DNA from: an uncultured Flavobacteriales bacterium
Lineage (GTDB): Bacteria; Bacteroidota; Bacteroidia; Flavobacteriales_D; Crocinitomicaceae
Direction of reading: 5' to 3'
Length of the DNA stretch: 64,000 nt
Assembly: GCA_903860985.1 (NCBI GenBank)
Contig: CAIOSO010000145.1
Coordinates: forward strand, 30,705 to 94,704
Shown here: positions 1-8,851 of the stretch, piece after piece
Numbering within the stretch: position 1 is the stretch's first letter
How the letters are laid out: each line of letters opens with the position of its first letter
Program-made: the position numbers and the translations under genes
Notes under the pieces: model-generated
What the model was told of the DNA's origin: nothing
The model's database searches: none
Seen by the model: the letters and a program-made list of their open reading frames with translations, nothing else

Positions 1-1
1 T

Positions 2-1054
2 GCTTGCTCAAGTTCTCCTGTTTCTACTTCAATTGTTGTGACAGTTCCGCAATATCCACCGATTTCGATAGTGGTGAGTAACGATCTTACGGAAATATGT
101 CCCTATTTGCCTCAGGATTTCGGCGTTATTCCCTCAGGTGGCACAGGTGCTTACACCTACCAATGGACAGCGAATGGAATTCCCTTCAATTGGACTGATT
201 CTATTTCCGTTTCACCTGGGATAACAACAAACTATGTCATCACTGTCAGTGATAACTGTGGAAATGTTGCCGTCGATTCGATTCTTTATACCATTACGAG
301 TCCACCCTTAACCGTTCAAATGAATGGACCCATTCAAATTTGTCCTGGCGACAGTGCGTTTTTACAAGTTACAGCATCAGGTGGATTTGGAAATTACTAT
401 TATTTGTGGACCCAAACCAACGAAACAGGAACAGGAATTTGGGTAAATCCGAATGCCACGACTTCTTATTTCGTTCAGGTTTCTGATGAATGCCAAACAT
501 TTTATGTGACTGGTGTTGCATTAGTGCAAGTGGTGAAACCAACAGCCGACTTTTGGATTATGACTCATTATCCTACAGAAGGACTAATGACTTCGTTTTT
601 AAATCAATCACAAAATGCCTGGTCATATGTATGGAATTTTGGAGATGGATCCGTAAATTCATTCCAGGTCAATCCGACACATATTTATGATGACCCAGGT
701 GATTACCTAGTTACGTTAGTGGCAGTGGATCAAAAAGGCTGTGTTGATAGTGTGAGTAAATGGATTCAAGTTATCCCTGAACGATACATTTATTTTCCAA
801 ATTCATTTACACCAGATAATGATGCATGCAATGAATTCTTTTTCGGGAATTTTATTGGCATTCTTGGAGGACATTTTTATTTGTATGATCGTTGGGGGGA
901 ATGTATTTTCGAGTCGACAGATTTGAATTTCAAATGGGATGGCACTTATCAAGGGGTCCCCGTTCAAATTGGCACGTATTCTTGGTATTTCGTTTATGAA
1001 ATCGGAAAAGGAATATTTGAGGATTTATCTGGACACGTAAATGTCATCCGTTAA
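2..1054 (+). CDS. PKD-repeat surface protein with T9SS type B (CHU_C) C-terminal domain, 5'-truncated
   Basis: The reading frame is open to the window edge, so only the C-terminal 350 residues or so are visible. The visible part is a chain of Ig-like/PKD-like beta-sandwich repeats, including a clear PKD signature (WNFGDGS near base 635) and ending in PGDYLVTLV. From about base 785 it carries the gliding-motility-associated C-terminal domain (YFPNSFTPDND, then YDRWG and WDGTYQG), the type B sorting signal read by the type IX secretion system. Proteins of this class are exported and attached to or released from the cell surface, often as adhesins; the substrate cannot be read here. The stop codon overlaps the stop of the converging minus-strand gene within a shared TTAA at 1051-1054. 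Confidence 0.9.
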   Translation, partial: ACSSSPVSTSIVVTVPQYPPISIVVSNDLTEICPYLPQDFGVIPSGGTGAYTYQWTANGIPFNWTDSISVSPGITTNYVITVSDNCGNVAVDSILYTITSPPLTVQMNGPIQICPGDSAFLQVTASGGFGNYYYLWTQTNETGTGIWVNPNATTSYFVQVSDECQTFYVTGVALVQVVKPTADFWIMTHYPTEGLMTSFLNQSQNAWSYVWNFGDGSVNSFQVNPTHIYDDPGDYLVTLVAVDQKGCVDSVSKWIQVIPERYIYFPNSFTPDNDACNEFFFGNFIGILGGHFYLYDRWGECIFESTDLNFKWDGTYQGVPVQIGTYSWYFVYEIGKGIFEDLSGHVNVIR

Positions 1055-3033
1055 AGGCTATTTAGCAGCACATCACTGATTGGGTAATTCAATGATCTGG
1101 CTTTCAAAATATAGTTTTTTGCCTTTTCCTTGTTGCCAATTTGCTGTTGAGCAATTCCGGCATTGAACCAAATATATGGGTCATTTTGATTCAAGGCAAT
1201 AGCCTTTTCTAATGATGCTGCACCTTGTTGGAATTTTCCTTGATTCACAAGGGCCGTTCCTTGATAGAAATGTCCTTCCCATCGCTGCGGAGCAACTTTC
1301 AAAAGAGTTAAACTCGTATTGATGCATTCTTGATAGTTCTTGTTGTTGAGATAGGCTGCACAAAGATTCACTAAGGTTCCAACATCGTTAGGACGAAGTT
1401 TCAATGCTTGATTGAAGTCCTTGAAGGCATTGGTGTAATCCAACATTTTAATGTAGGTAATTCCGCGGTTTAAATGAATGTCAAACGTGTTTGGATTGCG
1501 CTCCAGTGCCATTGTATACATTTGAAGGGATGAGTCGTACTGATTCATCAACGCATACATGTTTCCAACATTCGAATAGATTAATGGATCTTTCACACGT
1601 GCTTTTACGAGTACTAAATAGTCCTTCATTGCGGATGTTGAATCTCCGTTTTCACGATAGAAATTCCCTCTGTTTTTATAAGCAACTTCTACTCCTGTTT
1701 GAAGAACTTCTACTTTTCCACCATTTTCTTTTAGCACAAATGGATATTTTTCAATGACATCGCTCCAAAGTGTCCCTGAATTTGTCCAAACTTTTGTTCG
1801 TTCAAAGGAGGCAAACATGAGAACTATTGAAAAAAGGATCAATCCGCCAATAATCCATTTTTTGAAATTTTTGAAAATACTCCATTTCTCGATGAGGATT
1901 AAGATCATCATACTGATTCCAATGTATGGAATGTAACTGTATCGATCTGCAGTAATCGCAGCACCCACACTGATAAACTGAAGGACTAGCGCCACCATCA
2001 AGGTGAAAAAACCTATACCAAAAAGACTCATTTTAAAGGTCTCCAGGTTCTTTTTCCAAGAAAAGAATAGGATTCCCCCCATGGACAAGATTAATGCAAA
2101 CGGGGCCAAGGTAAAATAGAGTGGAAGTTCATCTAAACGATCCAAGTTTGGATAAGGGTAGAATGCGGATAATCCAACTGGAACAAAAAACTTCATCCAA
2201 TAAGAGAGGAAGCCGTATGATGCAAACATGATTCGTTGCCAACTAGTAAAGAAATCAAAATCGGTAATGGCTCCTTTGGATTGTATCTCTATCGCATTTA
2301 AACCAAACCAAATGGCAACGGCAATAAAAGGAACTTTTTCCAACAGTGATTTCCAATTGATTTTTCTTCCCTTTAGGTAATCGAGTAAAATGAAGACAAA
2401 TGGTAGTGGAACGGCCATGGCTTTGCTCAAACAGGAAAGAATGAATAATCCAAAGCAAATGATTAACCAAACATAATTTAGTTTTCTTTGAAAGCGAAGG
2501 TAGCTAAGCAAGGATAGTAAGAAGAAAAAGGTATACAGCACATCTTTTCGTTCTGAAATCCATGCAACACTTTCCACGTGCATGGGATGAATGGCAAAAA
2601 GGAGGGCTCCAAAAAACGAAACAAAGGTCGAACCATTCGCAAGATGGAAAAGTAAAATGAAGACTAAAAGCGCATTGCAGCAGTGTAGAAATAAATTCGT
2701 TTGGAAATAGGGTTGAATATCCAATTCAGCGGCGGCGTAGTTTTTTGCGAGCGTCCACATGGTGATTGGATGGTAATTCAACATGACATCTGTACTTGGT
2801 TTCCAGAGCAAGGCAGAACTATCCGCATCTTGCGTTTTGATCAATGGTTGATTCACTACATACCCTAAATCATCCCAATTGGTGAATTGTTTTTCTGGTG
2901 AAAATCCTGGTGAAAACGTGATGTAAGTCGCGATAACCAACAAGGCGAGTAAAAGGAGATGAGATGATTTCCCGTACCAACGAATACCTGACACAGAGGA
3001 ATCTTCAGTTAATTTCTTTTCTTTTGACCCCAT
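1051..3033 (-). CDS. TMTC-like membrane protein: GT-C type transmembrane domain plus TPR repeats
   Basis: 660 residues. The N-terminal two thirds holds around ten hydrophobic segments with the features of GT-C glycosyltransferases of the TMTC/DUF1736 type: an acidic WDD in the first periplasmic loop (about residues 53-55) and the conserved block HPMHVESVAW at 149-158 followed by SERKDVL. From about residue 450 the protein is soluble TPR repeats (NPNTFDIHLNRG, RPNDVGTLVNL, NQNDPYIWFNAG). Inference: a membrane-bound sugar transferase using a lipid-linked donor, possibly O-mannosylating exported proteins; bacterial members are mostly uncharacterised. It starts 12 bases after an OmpA lipoprotein gene on the same strand, so the two are probably one transcript. 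Confidence 0.8.
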   Translation of the reverse strand: MGSKEKKLTEDSSVSGIRWYGKSSHLLLLALLVIATYITFSPGFSPEKQFTNWDDLGYVVNQPLIKTQDADSSALLWKPSTDVMLNYHPITMWTLAKNYAAAELDIQPYFQTNLFLHCCNALLVFILLFHLANGSTFVSFFGALLFAIHPMHVESVAWISERKDVLYTFFFLLSLLSYLRFQRKLNYVWLIICFGLFILSCLSKAMAVPLPFVFILLDYLKGRKINWKSLLEKVPFIAVAIWFGLNAIEIQSKGAITDFDFFTSWQRIMFASYGFLSYWMKFFVPVGLSAFYPYPNLDRLDELPLYFTLAPFALILSMGGILFFSWKKNLETFKMSLFGIGFFTLMVALVLQFISVGAAITADRYSYIPYIGISMMILILIEKWSIFKNFKKWIIGGLILFSIVLMFASFERTKVWTNSGTLWSDVIEKYPFVLKENGGKVEVLQTGVEVAYKNRGNFYRENGDSTSAMKDYLVLVKARVKDPLIYSNVGNMYALMNQYDSSLQMYTMALERNPNTFDIHLNRGITYIKMLDYTNAFKDFNQALKLRPNDVGTLVNLCAAYLNNKNYQECINTSLTLLKVAPQRWEGHFYQGTALVNQGKFQQGAASLEKAIALNQNDPYIWFNAGIAQQQIGNKEKAKNYILKARSLNYPISDVLLNSL

Positions 3034-3045
3034 GTGAATGGTGAT

Positions 3046-4020
3046 TTAATCGTTAGAAATAATCTCGAACAACTCGTTTAAATTAGGGGAAATAATCACC
3101 TCAATGCGTCTATTTTTTGCCTTATCATTTACATCCACAGGATGAAATTCTCCTCGTCCGGCAGCCATTACTTGAATTGGCGACATCGTTGAATTCATTA
3201 AAAGAATTTCCACAACCGAAGTTGCACGAAGTACAGAAAGTTCCCAGTTGTTTTTTGGTGAGTTCGGACTCGATAATTTATCCGTATCGGTATGTCCTTC
3301 CACAACAATTTCTAAGTCCTTCTCACTTTCTAGCACTTGTCCTAATTGAATCAATGCATCTCTTCCTTCAGGCTCTACAAAGGTTGAACCCGATTTAAAC
3401 AATAATTTTGCTTCCAGGCTGACATAGATTTTACCATTTTTTTGAACGACTGTTAGGCCTTTATTTTCAAAACCGCGTAAAGCATTCGCCACTTTGGCTT
3501 TTAATAATTGTATTCCAGCATCTTTTTTACGGATAGCCTCTTCTAACTCATTCACGCGTTTCTCGCGTTCTTCGAGTAATTTTTGCTTCGCTTTCAACTC
3601 TTCATCTAATTTCAAAAGAGCATCCGCTTTACGCTGTAATTCCTTATTCGTGTTTTCCAATTCTGTTTGTAATTCAGCGGTTTCTTTGGCGCTGAGGTTC
3701 TTCATTTTATTAAACGAATTCTCAAGGGATTCATGTTGGGATAATAGTTGCTCATAATCTCTTTGCAGAAGCCTCATTGCATTCCCTGTTGCAGAGGTGT
3801 CTTGCTTTAACTTGCTTACATCGCGTGACGCAAGACTGTATTTGTTTTGTAAGTCTTTGGATAAAGATTCAAAATCACTTGAACTCTTTTTATATTGAGC
3901 TAGTTCTTCCGAACAGGCTTTCTCTCTTGCTTCCAATTCTTTATATTTCTTTGGAGCAACACAAGAACTAATTCCAAGACTCGTGAATAATGCAGTAATG
4001 ATTAGAGACCTAATTTTCAT
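3046..4020 (-). CDS. OmpA-family lipoprotein with coiled-coil
   Basis: 324 residues from the ATG at 4020; an in-frame upstream ATG at 4041 would add seven residues before the signal peptide and is less likely. A lipoprotein signal peptide with lipobox (ISSC) is followed by a long, charged, heptad-rich coiled coil (about residues 30-180, many Lys/Glu/Leu) and a C-terminal OmpA/MotB peptidoglycan-binding domain (VEGHTDTDK, then GRGEFHPV and NRRIEVII). The protein is expected to be lipid-anchored in the outer membrane, spanning the periplasm through the coiled coil and gripping peptidoglycan. It is the first gene of a two-gene minus-strand unit with the TMTC-like protein. Confidence 0.88.
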   Translation of the reverse strand: MKIRSLIITALFTSLGISSCVAPKKYKELEAREKACSEELAQYKKSSSDFESLSKDLQNKYSLASRDVSKLKQDTSATGNAMRLLQRDYEQLLSQHESLENSFNKMKNLSAKETAELQTELENTNKELQRKADALLKLDEELKAKQKLLEEREKRVNELEEAIRKKDAGIQLLKAKVANALRGFENKGLTVVQKNGKIYVSLEAKLLFKSGSTFVEPEGRDALIQLGQVLESEKDLEIVVEGHTDTDKLSSPNSPKNNWELSVLRATSVVEILLMNSTMSPIQVMAAGRGEFHPVDVNDKAKNRRIEVIISPNLNELFEIISND

Positions 4021-4157
4021 AATAAAAGTGCTTTGGTACAAATTTCGAAAAGATCAGCAAGCGGAATTCAATCGTTGAATGAACTTTTAAACAATGAAAA
4101 TTTCATAATTGTCTTGTTCATCCTTCTAAGGAAGTAGATGTGGTCATTGGTATTTTG

Positions 4158-4165
4158 TAACTTTG
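4158..4165 (+). promoter_or_regulatory. -7 promoter element TAACTTTG
   Basis: TAACTTTG fits the Bacteroidota TAnnTTTG -7 box and lies 14 bases before the ATG at 4180. It falls inside the longer ORF that opens at 4138, which argues that 4180 is the true start. Confidence 0.55.
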
Positions 4166-4179
4166 CACAAAAATCAAGC

Positions 4180-4737
4180 ATGCAGTCAAAAAAAGTGAAG
4201 CTTTCCGAGGCCTTAAAACAGTTTCAATCTGATGTTGAAACAGATGTCCTTGCGGCGCTTAAACTATTCGAACAACAGGGAGACATTTCCCTTTTGCCTA
4301 TTGTTTTCGAGAAATTGCGAAGCTGTGAGTTAAGCATTGAAAAAGCCATTTTAGGATTTTTATCGGACATTCAAAAAATTCAGGCGAAGGCTGTGTTTAT
4401 ACAATTTTTATCTGAAGAGAAGGAAGCTTTGCTCCGACAAAAGGTATTGACCAGTATCTGGAATTCAAAAATGACCTACGATGAACATTTGCCATTTTTC
4501 GTGATGCTTGCTTCTACTGGTGATTTCATGCAAGCTTTGGAATGTTTAACCATTATTGAAAATATGCAAGGTCCCTTTGCTGAACACGAATTACTTGAGT
4601 CACAACTGCTACTCAAAGAATACGTGGAAGAAATAACCAACGAAGATGAACAAAAGCGTCAAATCATGAGCGAAATCGCATGGTTTATCAAAGAACAAAA
4701 TGAAGGCATTGATGCCGATTTATTGATCGAAGATTAG
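4180..4737 (+). CDS. hypothetical alpha-helical (HEAT-like) protein
   Basis: 185 residues; I do not recognise the family. The composition is all-helical, soluble and acidic, with amphipathic helix pairs (LPIVFEKL, SIEKAILGFL, AKAVFIQFLSEE, LPFFVMLAS) reminiscent of HEAT-type repeats, and no signal peptide or membrane segment. The start at 4180 is chosen over 4138 because a TAnnTTTG box lies between them. It sits 37 bases upstream of yicC and is probably the first gene of the yicC-gmk-nadD operon. Function unknown. Confidence 0.7.
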   Translation: MQSKKVKLSEALKQFQSDVETDVLAALKLFEQQGDISLLPIVFEKLRSCELSIEKAILGFLSDIQKIQAKAVFIQFLSEEKEALLRQKVLTSIWNSKMTYDEHLPFFVMLASTGDFMQALECLTIIENMQGPFAEHELLESQLLLKEYVEEITNEDEQKRQIMSEIAWFIKEQNEGIDADLLIED

Positions 4738-4774
4738 TTCATTTCAATTACTTAACTTAAAAAAACGCACTCAG

Positions 4775-5641
4775 ATGTTGCAATCGATGACCGGATTTGG
4801 AAAAAGCAATGGCATTTACCAATCAAAAAAAGTATCCATTGAAATTCGTTCATTGAATAGCAAGGGCTTAGATTTAAATGTGCGGATACCAACGATTTAC
4901 AGAGAGTTGGAATCAGAACTCCGAAAATTACTTGGGGAGCAATTGGACAGAGGTAAAATCGATTTTGGTATTTACATTGAAAGCCAAAGTGATCAGTCGA
5001 ATGGTCTAATTAATACTGAATTAGCTACAAATTATTACCAAGAATTAAAAACCCTCAATGAATCTTGGGGAGAAGCTCCAGTAGATTATTTATCTATGGT
5101 ACTAAGAATGCCTGAAGTACTGAATCAACAAGCACCTGAAATTAGCGACGGTGAGAAAGCGTTCATCATGGACTTGGCAGTAAGTGCTTGTCAAAAGCTT
5201 ACCCAGTTCCGTGAACAAGAAGGACAGGCATTGCAAAAAGATTTTTCAGAGAAAATTGAGTCGATTCGAAATGGGATTAAGGAAATCATCGTCTTTGAAC
5301 CGGAACGAATGATCGCCATTCGAGAACGAATTTTTAAAGCGCTCACAGACTTGTCGGATGTTCGTATTGATGAAAACCGCTTGGAACAAGAAATGATTTT
5401 TTACCTCGAAAAATTAGATGTTTCCGAAGAGAAAATGCGCTTAACGAATCATTTAGACTATTTCTTGAATACCATGGTCATTCCACGAAATGGTAAAAAA
5501 TTAGGATTCATTTGCCAAGAAATGGGAAGAGAAATTAATACGCTTGGTAGTAAGTGCAATCATGCAGATATTCAAAAACGAGTAGTTGATATGAAGGATA
5601 ACCTTGAAAAAATGAAGGAACAGGTATTAAATACCTTGTAA
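4775..5641 (+). CDS. yicC: YicC family endoribonuclease
   Basis: 288 residues, the usual length for YicC/YloC. The N-terminus MLQSMTGFGK followed by EIRSLNSKGLDLNVR is the family signature, and the C-terminus (FICQEMGREINTLGSK, then VVDMKDNLEKMKEQVLN) matches the conserved DUF1732 part. YicC-family proteins are reported as RNA endonucleases affecting stress-related RNAs. It lies 10 bases before gmk, a neighbourhood widely conserved in bacteria, which supports co-transcription with gmk and nadD. Confidence 0.95.
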   Translation: MLQSMTGFGKSNGIYQSKKVSIEIRSLNSKGLDLNVRIPTIYRELESELRKLLGEQLDRGKIDFGIYIESQSDQSNGLINTELATNYYQELKTLNESWGEAPVDYLSMVLRMPEVLNQQAPEISDGEKAFIMDLAVSACQKLTQFREQEGQALQKDFSEKIESIRNGIKEIIVFEPERMIAIRERIFKALTDLSDVRIDENRLEQEMIFYLEKLDVSEEKMRLTNHLDYFLNTMVIPRNGKKLGFICQEMGREINTLGSKCNHADIQKRVVDMKDNLEKMKEQVLNTL

Positions 5642-5651
5642 AGAACTAAAT

Positions 5652-6218
5652 ATGGAGGGAAAATGCATCATTATTTCGGCCCCAAGTGGAGCAGGTAAAA
5701 CAACAATAGTTCGAGCGCTATTACAAGAGATGCCTCAACTTGCTTTTTCTATCTCCGCCTGTTCACGTGAACCAAGGGGATTAGAAATGAATGGGGTAGA
5801 CTACTACTTTTTAGGGAAAGAAGGATTTGCTCAACAAATTGAAGCAAATGCCTTTGTAGAATGGGAGGAAGTATATGATGGAATGTTCTACGGCACCTTG
5901 AAATCTGAACTTGCGAGGATTTGGAAAGAAGGTAAAATCGTTATTTTTGATGTCGATGTTGTCGGAGGAATTCACCTCAAACAAATCATGAAAGAGAAAG
6001 CGTTAAGCGTCTTTATTCAGCCACCTTCCTTGGACGAACTTGAACGCAGGCTCAAATCCAGAAATACGGATTCTCTCAATAAAATTGCCATGCGTGTCGC
6101 AAAAGCAGAAAAAGAAATAGAACAGGCAAAAGATTTTGATGTTATTGTAGTAAATGATCAGTTAGAATTAGCCATTCAAACGATACGTTCTACTATATCT
6201 AGGTTTATAGAATTATGA
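5652..6218 (+). CDS. gmk: guanylate kinase
   Basis: 188 residues. Phosphorylates GMP to GDP with ATP, a required step of GTP/dGTP supply in the cytoplasm. A P-loop is visible at residues 10-18 (APSGAGKTT), followed by the GMP-binding segment with SREPRGLEMNGVDYYF and the FVEWEEVYDGMFYGT region, all canonical. The final codon overlaps the start of nadD in an ATGA tetranucleotide (6215-6218), implying translational coupling. Confidence 0.97.
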   Translation: MEGKCIIISAPSGAGKTTIVRALLQEMPQLAFSISACSREPRGLEMNGVDYYFLGKEGFAQQIEANAFVEWEEVYDGMFYGTLKSELARIWKEGKIVIFDVDVVGGIHLKQIMKEKALSVFIQPPSLDELERRLKSRNTDSLNKIAMRVAKAEKEIEQAKDFDVIVVNDQLELAIQTIRSTISRFIEL

Positions 6219-6829
6219 AGATAGGACTTTACTTCGGGACATTTAATCCGATTCATGTCGGACATTTAATCATCGCAAATTACATGGCAGATCATACTGA
6301 TCTGGACCAAGTATGGATGGTGGTAACACCTCAAAACCCATTGAAGGATAAATCTACCTTATTAAAGGACTCACACCGTTTAAATATCGTCCGAGAGGCC
6401 ATTGAAGACAATGCGAAATTACGCGCTTCAGATGTCGAGTTTCATTTGCCTAAACCAAATTATACGATTTCTACGCTAACACATCTTCACGAAAAATACC
6501 CACAGCATACGTTCTCCTTAATCATGGGAGAAGATAACCTGCGCACCTTTCACAAATGGTATAATCATGAAGTGATTTTAGCTAAACATATGATTTATGT
6601 CTATCCACGTGTACTGACCAGCTCAGAAGAAGCAGAGGTTGTCGAACAAAAAGGGACCATTGATCACCCCTACCGAAATTCGGAAAAAGTCATTTTCTGC
6701 GATGAGGCACCAATCATGAAGGTTTCGGCTAGTTTTATTCGTCAATCGATTAAGGAAGGAAAAGACGTTCGGTATCTGTTAACAGAGCCGGTTTACAAAT
6801 ACATTATGGATATGCATTTCTATAAATAA
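6215..6829 (+). CDS. nadD: nicotinate-nucleotide adenylyltransferase
   Basis: 204 residues. Joins nicotinate mononucleotide and ATP to give deamido-NAD in NAD biosynthesis. The nucleotidyltransferase signature GTFNPIHVGH sits at residues 8-17 and the second conserved motif near the C-terminus reads SASFIRQSI. The start overlaps the gmk stop (ATGA). The other NAD gene in the window, nadC, lies about 50 kb away. The gene is last in its operon: a strong hairpin terminator follows directly. Confidence 0.96.
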   Translation: MKIGLYFGTFNPIHVGHLIIANYMADHTDLDQVWMVVTPQNPLKDKSTLLKDSHRLNIVREAIEDNAKLRASDVEFHLPKPNYTISTLTHLHEKYPQHTFSLIMGEDNLRTFHKWYNHEVILAKHMIYVYPRVLTSSEEAEVVEQKGTIDHPYRNSEKVIFCDEAPIMKVSASFIRQSIKEGKDVRYLLTEPVYKYIMDMHFYK

Positions 6830-6859
6830 AAAAGGGGGCTTCGTCGAAGCCCCCTTTTT
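6829..6859. terminator. bidirectional intrinsic terminator
   Basis: A perfect 14-bp stem (6829-6842 with 6846-6859) and 3-base loop GTC, with a GC core GGGGGCTTC and A5/T5 flanks, so a U-tract follows the hairpin on either strand. It ends nadD on plus and the converging cargo gene on minus. Confidence 0.93.
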
Positions 6860-6875
6860 GTTTCAATGTGAAAAT

Positions 6876-7631
6876 TTAGTTTTTCATAAATTTCACTGTT
6901 TCTACACCATTTGCATGGGAGACATGAATGAAATAAATTCCAGTATTTAAACCAGTTAAGTCAAACGTTAAATTCGCATTCGTTGTTAAGTTTCTTTTCT
7001 CAATCGTTTTTCCTTCAACATTGGTTAATACTACTTCTGTAGCATTCATGGTTGAAGTAATACCATTAACCGTAATGACAGAGTTAGCTGGATTAGGGCT
7101 CACAGAGATAGGGGCAATTACACCCTCAATCACTCCTGCTGATCCAACGATAATTTTGTATCCAGGGAAGGAAACGGATTGAGTGACAGGTGTTGGAGGT
7201 AAACCAGGGAAAAGAGTGACCAATACCGTTGCCGAAACTTCAATCGTTATAGGGTATGTTCCTGCCGTAGCAGTTGTCCCATGGATGTTAGCACATCCAT
7301 TCGCACCACCTGCATACGTACAACTGCTAATATTACAAGCGTAGTTGTATCCGGATGGAAGTCCAGTTAAACCAGTTACGGTAAATCCTTGGATCGGAGA
7401 ACCCACAAATTGTCCTGTTGCATCCAATTCAGCGGTAACTGTAGCTGGAACTTTAAAATTGACATCCGCAGAATAAGCAACATTAACAAGTGCTGGCGGC
7501 AAGTTTTGAGTGGTATCTGGCCAAACACCGTAGGTTGAATCCACGTAATTTGCTCCTGGCGTACATGATTGCGCCCAAGAAGCAGCATTCAATAAGAATG
7601 TTGAAAGCGATAAAATCAATAGTTTTTTCAT
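6876..7631 (-). CDS. small secreted protein with T9SS type A sorting domain
   Basis: 251 residues. A signal peptide (MKKLLILSLSTFLL..SWA) is followed by Gln at +1. The mature part is a Cys-containing beta-rich domain of unknown function (six Cys in the first two thirds; repeated Thr/Gly/Pro). The last 80 residues form a type A sorting domain: SVSPNPANSVITVNG, then LTNVEGKTIEKRN, TGLNTGIYFIHV, ending VKFMKN. It should be exported by Sec and then by the type IX machinery. A TAnnTTTG box lies 22 bases upstream. The biological role is not readable. Confidence 0.88.
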   Translation of the reverse strand: MKKLLILSLSTFLLNAASWAQSCTPGANYVDSTYGVWPDTTQNLPPALVNVAYSADVNFKVPATVTAELDATGQFVGSPIQGFTVTGLTGLPSGYNYACNISSCTYAGGANGCANIHGTTATAGTYPITIEVSATVLVTLFPGLPPTPVTQSVSFPGYKIIVGSAGVIEGVIAPISVSPNPANSVITVNGITSTMNATEVVLTNVEGKTIEKRNLTTNANLTFDLTGLNTGIYFIHVSHANGVETVKFMKN

Positions 7632-7653
7632 AGTTTCTGTTAATTAATTGGTT

Positions 7654-7661
7654 CAAAGATA
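7654..7661 (-). promoter_or_regulatory. -7 promoter element for the 6876-7631 cargo gene
   Basis: TATCTTTG on the minus strand, 22 bases before the start codon; matches TAnnTTTG. No confident -33 element is seen. Confidence 0.55.
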
Positions 7662-7742
7662 AGATTTTTTGTAATTATCTTCATAAAACGAAGAATTTCA
7701 TGTTTATTGTATATCAATCTGGAAGTATCTTCTCAAGTTTTT

Positions 7743-7750
7743 TACTTTTG
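7743..7750 (+). promoter_or_regulatory. -7 promoter element, four bases before the ATG
   Basis: TACTTTTG matches TAnnTTTG and is separated from the ATG at 7755 by only CACC. Transcription would begin at or next to the A of the start codon, suggesting a leaderless mRNA. Confidence 0.6.
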
Positions 7751-7754
7751 CACC

Positions 7755-8072
7755 ATGGTACTATATAATGTAACAGTAAGTATTGATCGAGAAACCGAAG
7801 TGGAATGGCTTAAATGGATGCGCAAAACACACATTCCGCAAGTAATGGAAACAGGTTGTTTTTTAGAATGCCGAATCTCTCGAATTCAGGGCGAAGAGGA
7901 TGGGGGGTCTGCTTACTCATTTTTATATTTGGCTCCGAGCCAGGAAAAGATGGATGAATACCAAGACAAATATGCCCCGATGTTGCAACAGGACCATGCG
8001 CAACGCTACGGCGGAAAATTCGCAGCATTTAGAACCTTATTAACGGTCATTGAAGAATTCAAAGCATCATGA
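7755..8072 (+). CDS. DUF4286 family protein
   Basis: 105 residues from ATG 7755; the longer ORF from 7707 is rejected because the promoter box lies inside it and the family begins with MVLYNVTV. A small ferredoxin-fold-like alpha/beta protein (DUF4286), mainly found in Bacteroidota; function unknown. Conserved stretches visible are WLKWMRKTHIPQVMETGCF and QRYGGKFAAFRTLL. Its stop overlaps the rsmA start (ATGA, 8069-8072), so the two are translationally coupled, linking it by context to rRNA modification. Confidence 0.85.
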   Translation: MVLYNVTVSIDRETEVEWLKWMRKTHIPQVMETGCFLECRISRIQGEEDGGSAYSFLYLAPSQEKMDEYQDKYAPMLQQDHAQRYGGKFAAFRTLLTVIEEFKAS

Positions 8073-8851
8073 ACGTTAAACCAAAAAAACACCTCGGACA
8101 ACATTTCCTGAAAGATCTTGAGACCTGTGAAAAAATTGCTAATCAAGTAACTTTTCACCGTGGATGTAAACGCGTATTGGAGGTTGGTCCGGGAATGGGC
8201 GCGTTGACAGATTACCTGAAAACACAGGATGGCATCGAACTTTTCCTGGTAGATATTGATGCAGAATCCATTGAGTATTTGCACAAAAAATATCCTTTGA
8301 TGGGTGATCGAATCATTTATGCAGATTTCTTGCGTAAAGATTTGACAGAAATCATGGGTCAAGAACCGTTTATCGTTGCAGGGAATTTCCCTTACAATAT
8401 TTCTTCCCAAATTTTATTAAAGTGCCTAGAACACCGGAATCAAATTCCCGAAATTATGGGGATGTTCCAAAGGGAAGTTGCCATTCGCATCGCAGAAAAA
8501 CCGGGGTCCAAAGAATACGGTATTTTAAGTGTATTCATGCAAGCGTTTTATGATATCACTTATTGTTTTACGGTGGATGAGCACGTCTTTATCCCACCAC
8601 CAAAAGTGAAATCCGGCGTTATTCGCTGCGTGAGAAATGAGCGTGAATCATTGCCGTGTGATGAGAAGTTGTTTATGCGTGTTGTTAAAACAGCCTTTCA
8701 ACAAAGAAGAAAAACGCTTCGAAATTCGGTAAAATCATTGACACAAGATGCGCAACTGCCAGATAAGTTTGTGACGCAAAGACCGGAAAGGTTAAGCGTA
8801 GATGATTTTATTGAATTAACGCTTTTTATTGAGGGATTAGGGAGTAAATAA
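8069..8851 (+). CDS. rsmA: 16S rRNA (adenine(1518)-N(6)/adenine(1519)-N(6))-dimethyltransferase
   Basis: 260 residues. Dimethylates two adjacent adenines near the 3' end of 16S rRNA during 30S assembly (KsgA family). The N-terminal KKHLGQHFL motif, the SAM-binding motif I EVGPGMGALT (38-47) and the catalytic NFPY (105-108) are present; the C-terminal domain carries FQQRRKTLRNS. It is coupled to the upstream DUF4286 gene. The 3' end overlaps 15 bases of the converging MORN-like gene. Confidence 0.97.
   Translation: MNVKPKKHLGQHFLKDLETCEKIANQVTFHRGCKRVLEVGPGMGALTDYLKTQDGIELFLVDIDAESIEYLHKKYPLMGDRIIYADFLRKDLTEIMGQEPFIVAGNFPYNISSQILLKCLEHRNQIPEIMGMFQREVAIRIAEKPGSKEYGILSVFMQAFYDITYCFTVDEHVFIPPPKVKSGVIRCVRNERESLPCDEKLFMRVVKTAFQQRRKTLRNSVKSLTQDAQLPDKFVTQRPERLSVDDFIELTLFIEGLGSK

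Noticed and set aside
3494..3757. Plus-strand ORF opposite the OmpA lipoprotein gene.
   Set aside because: It is the reverse complement of a charged coiled coil; the resulting Ser/Phe/Asn-rich translation has no protein-like features and no promoter.
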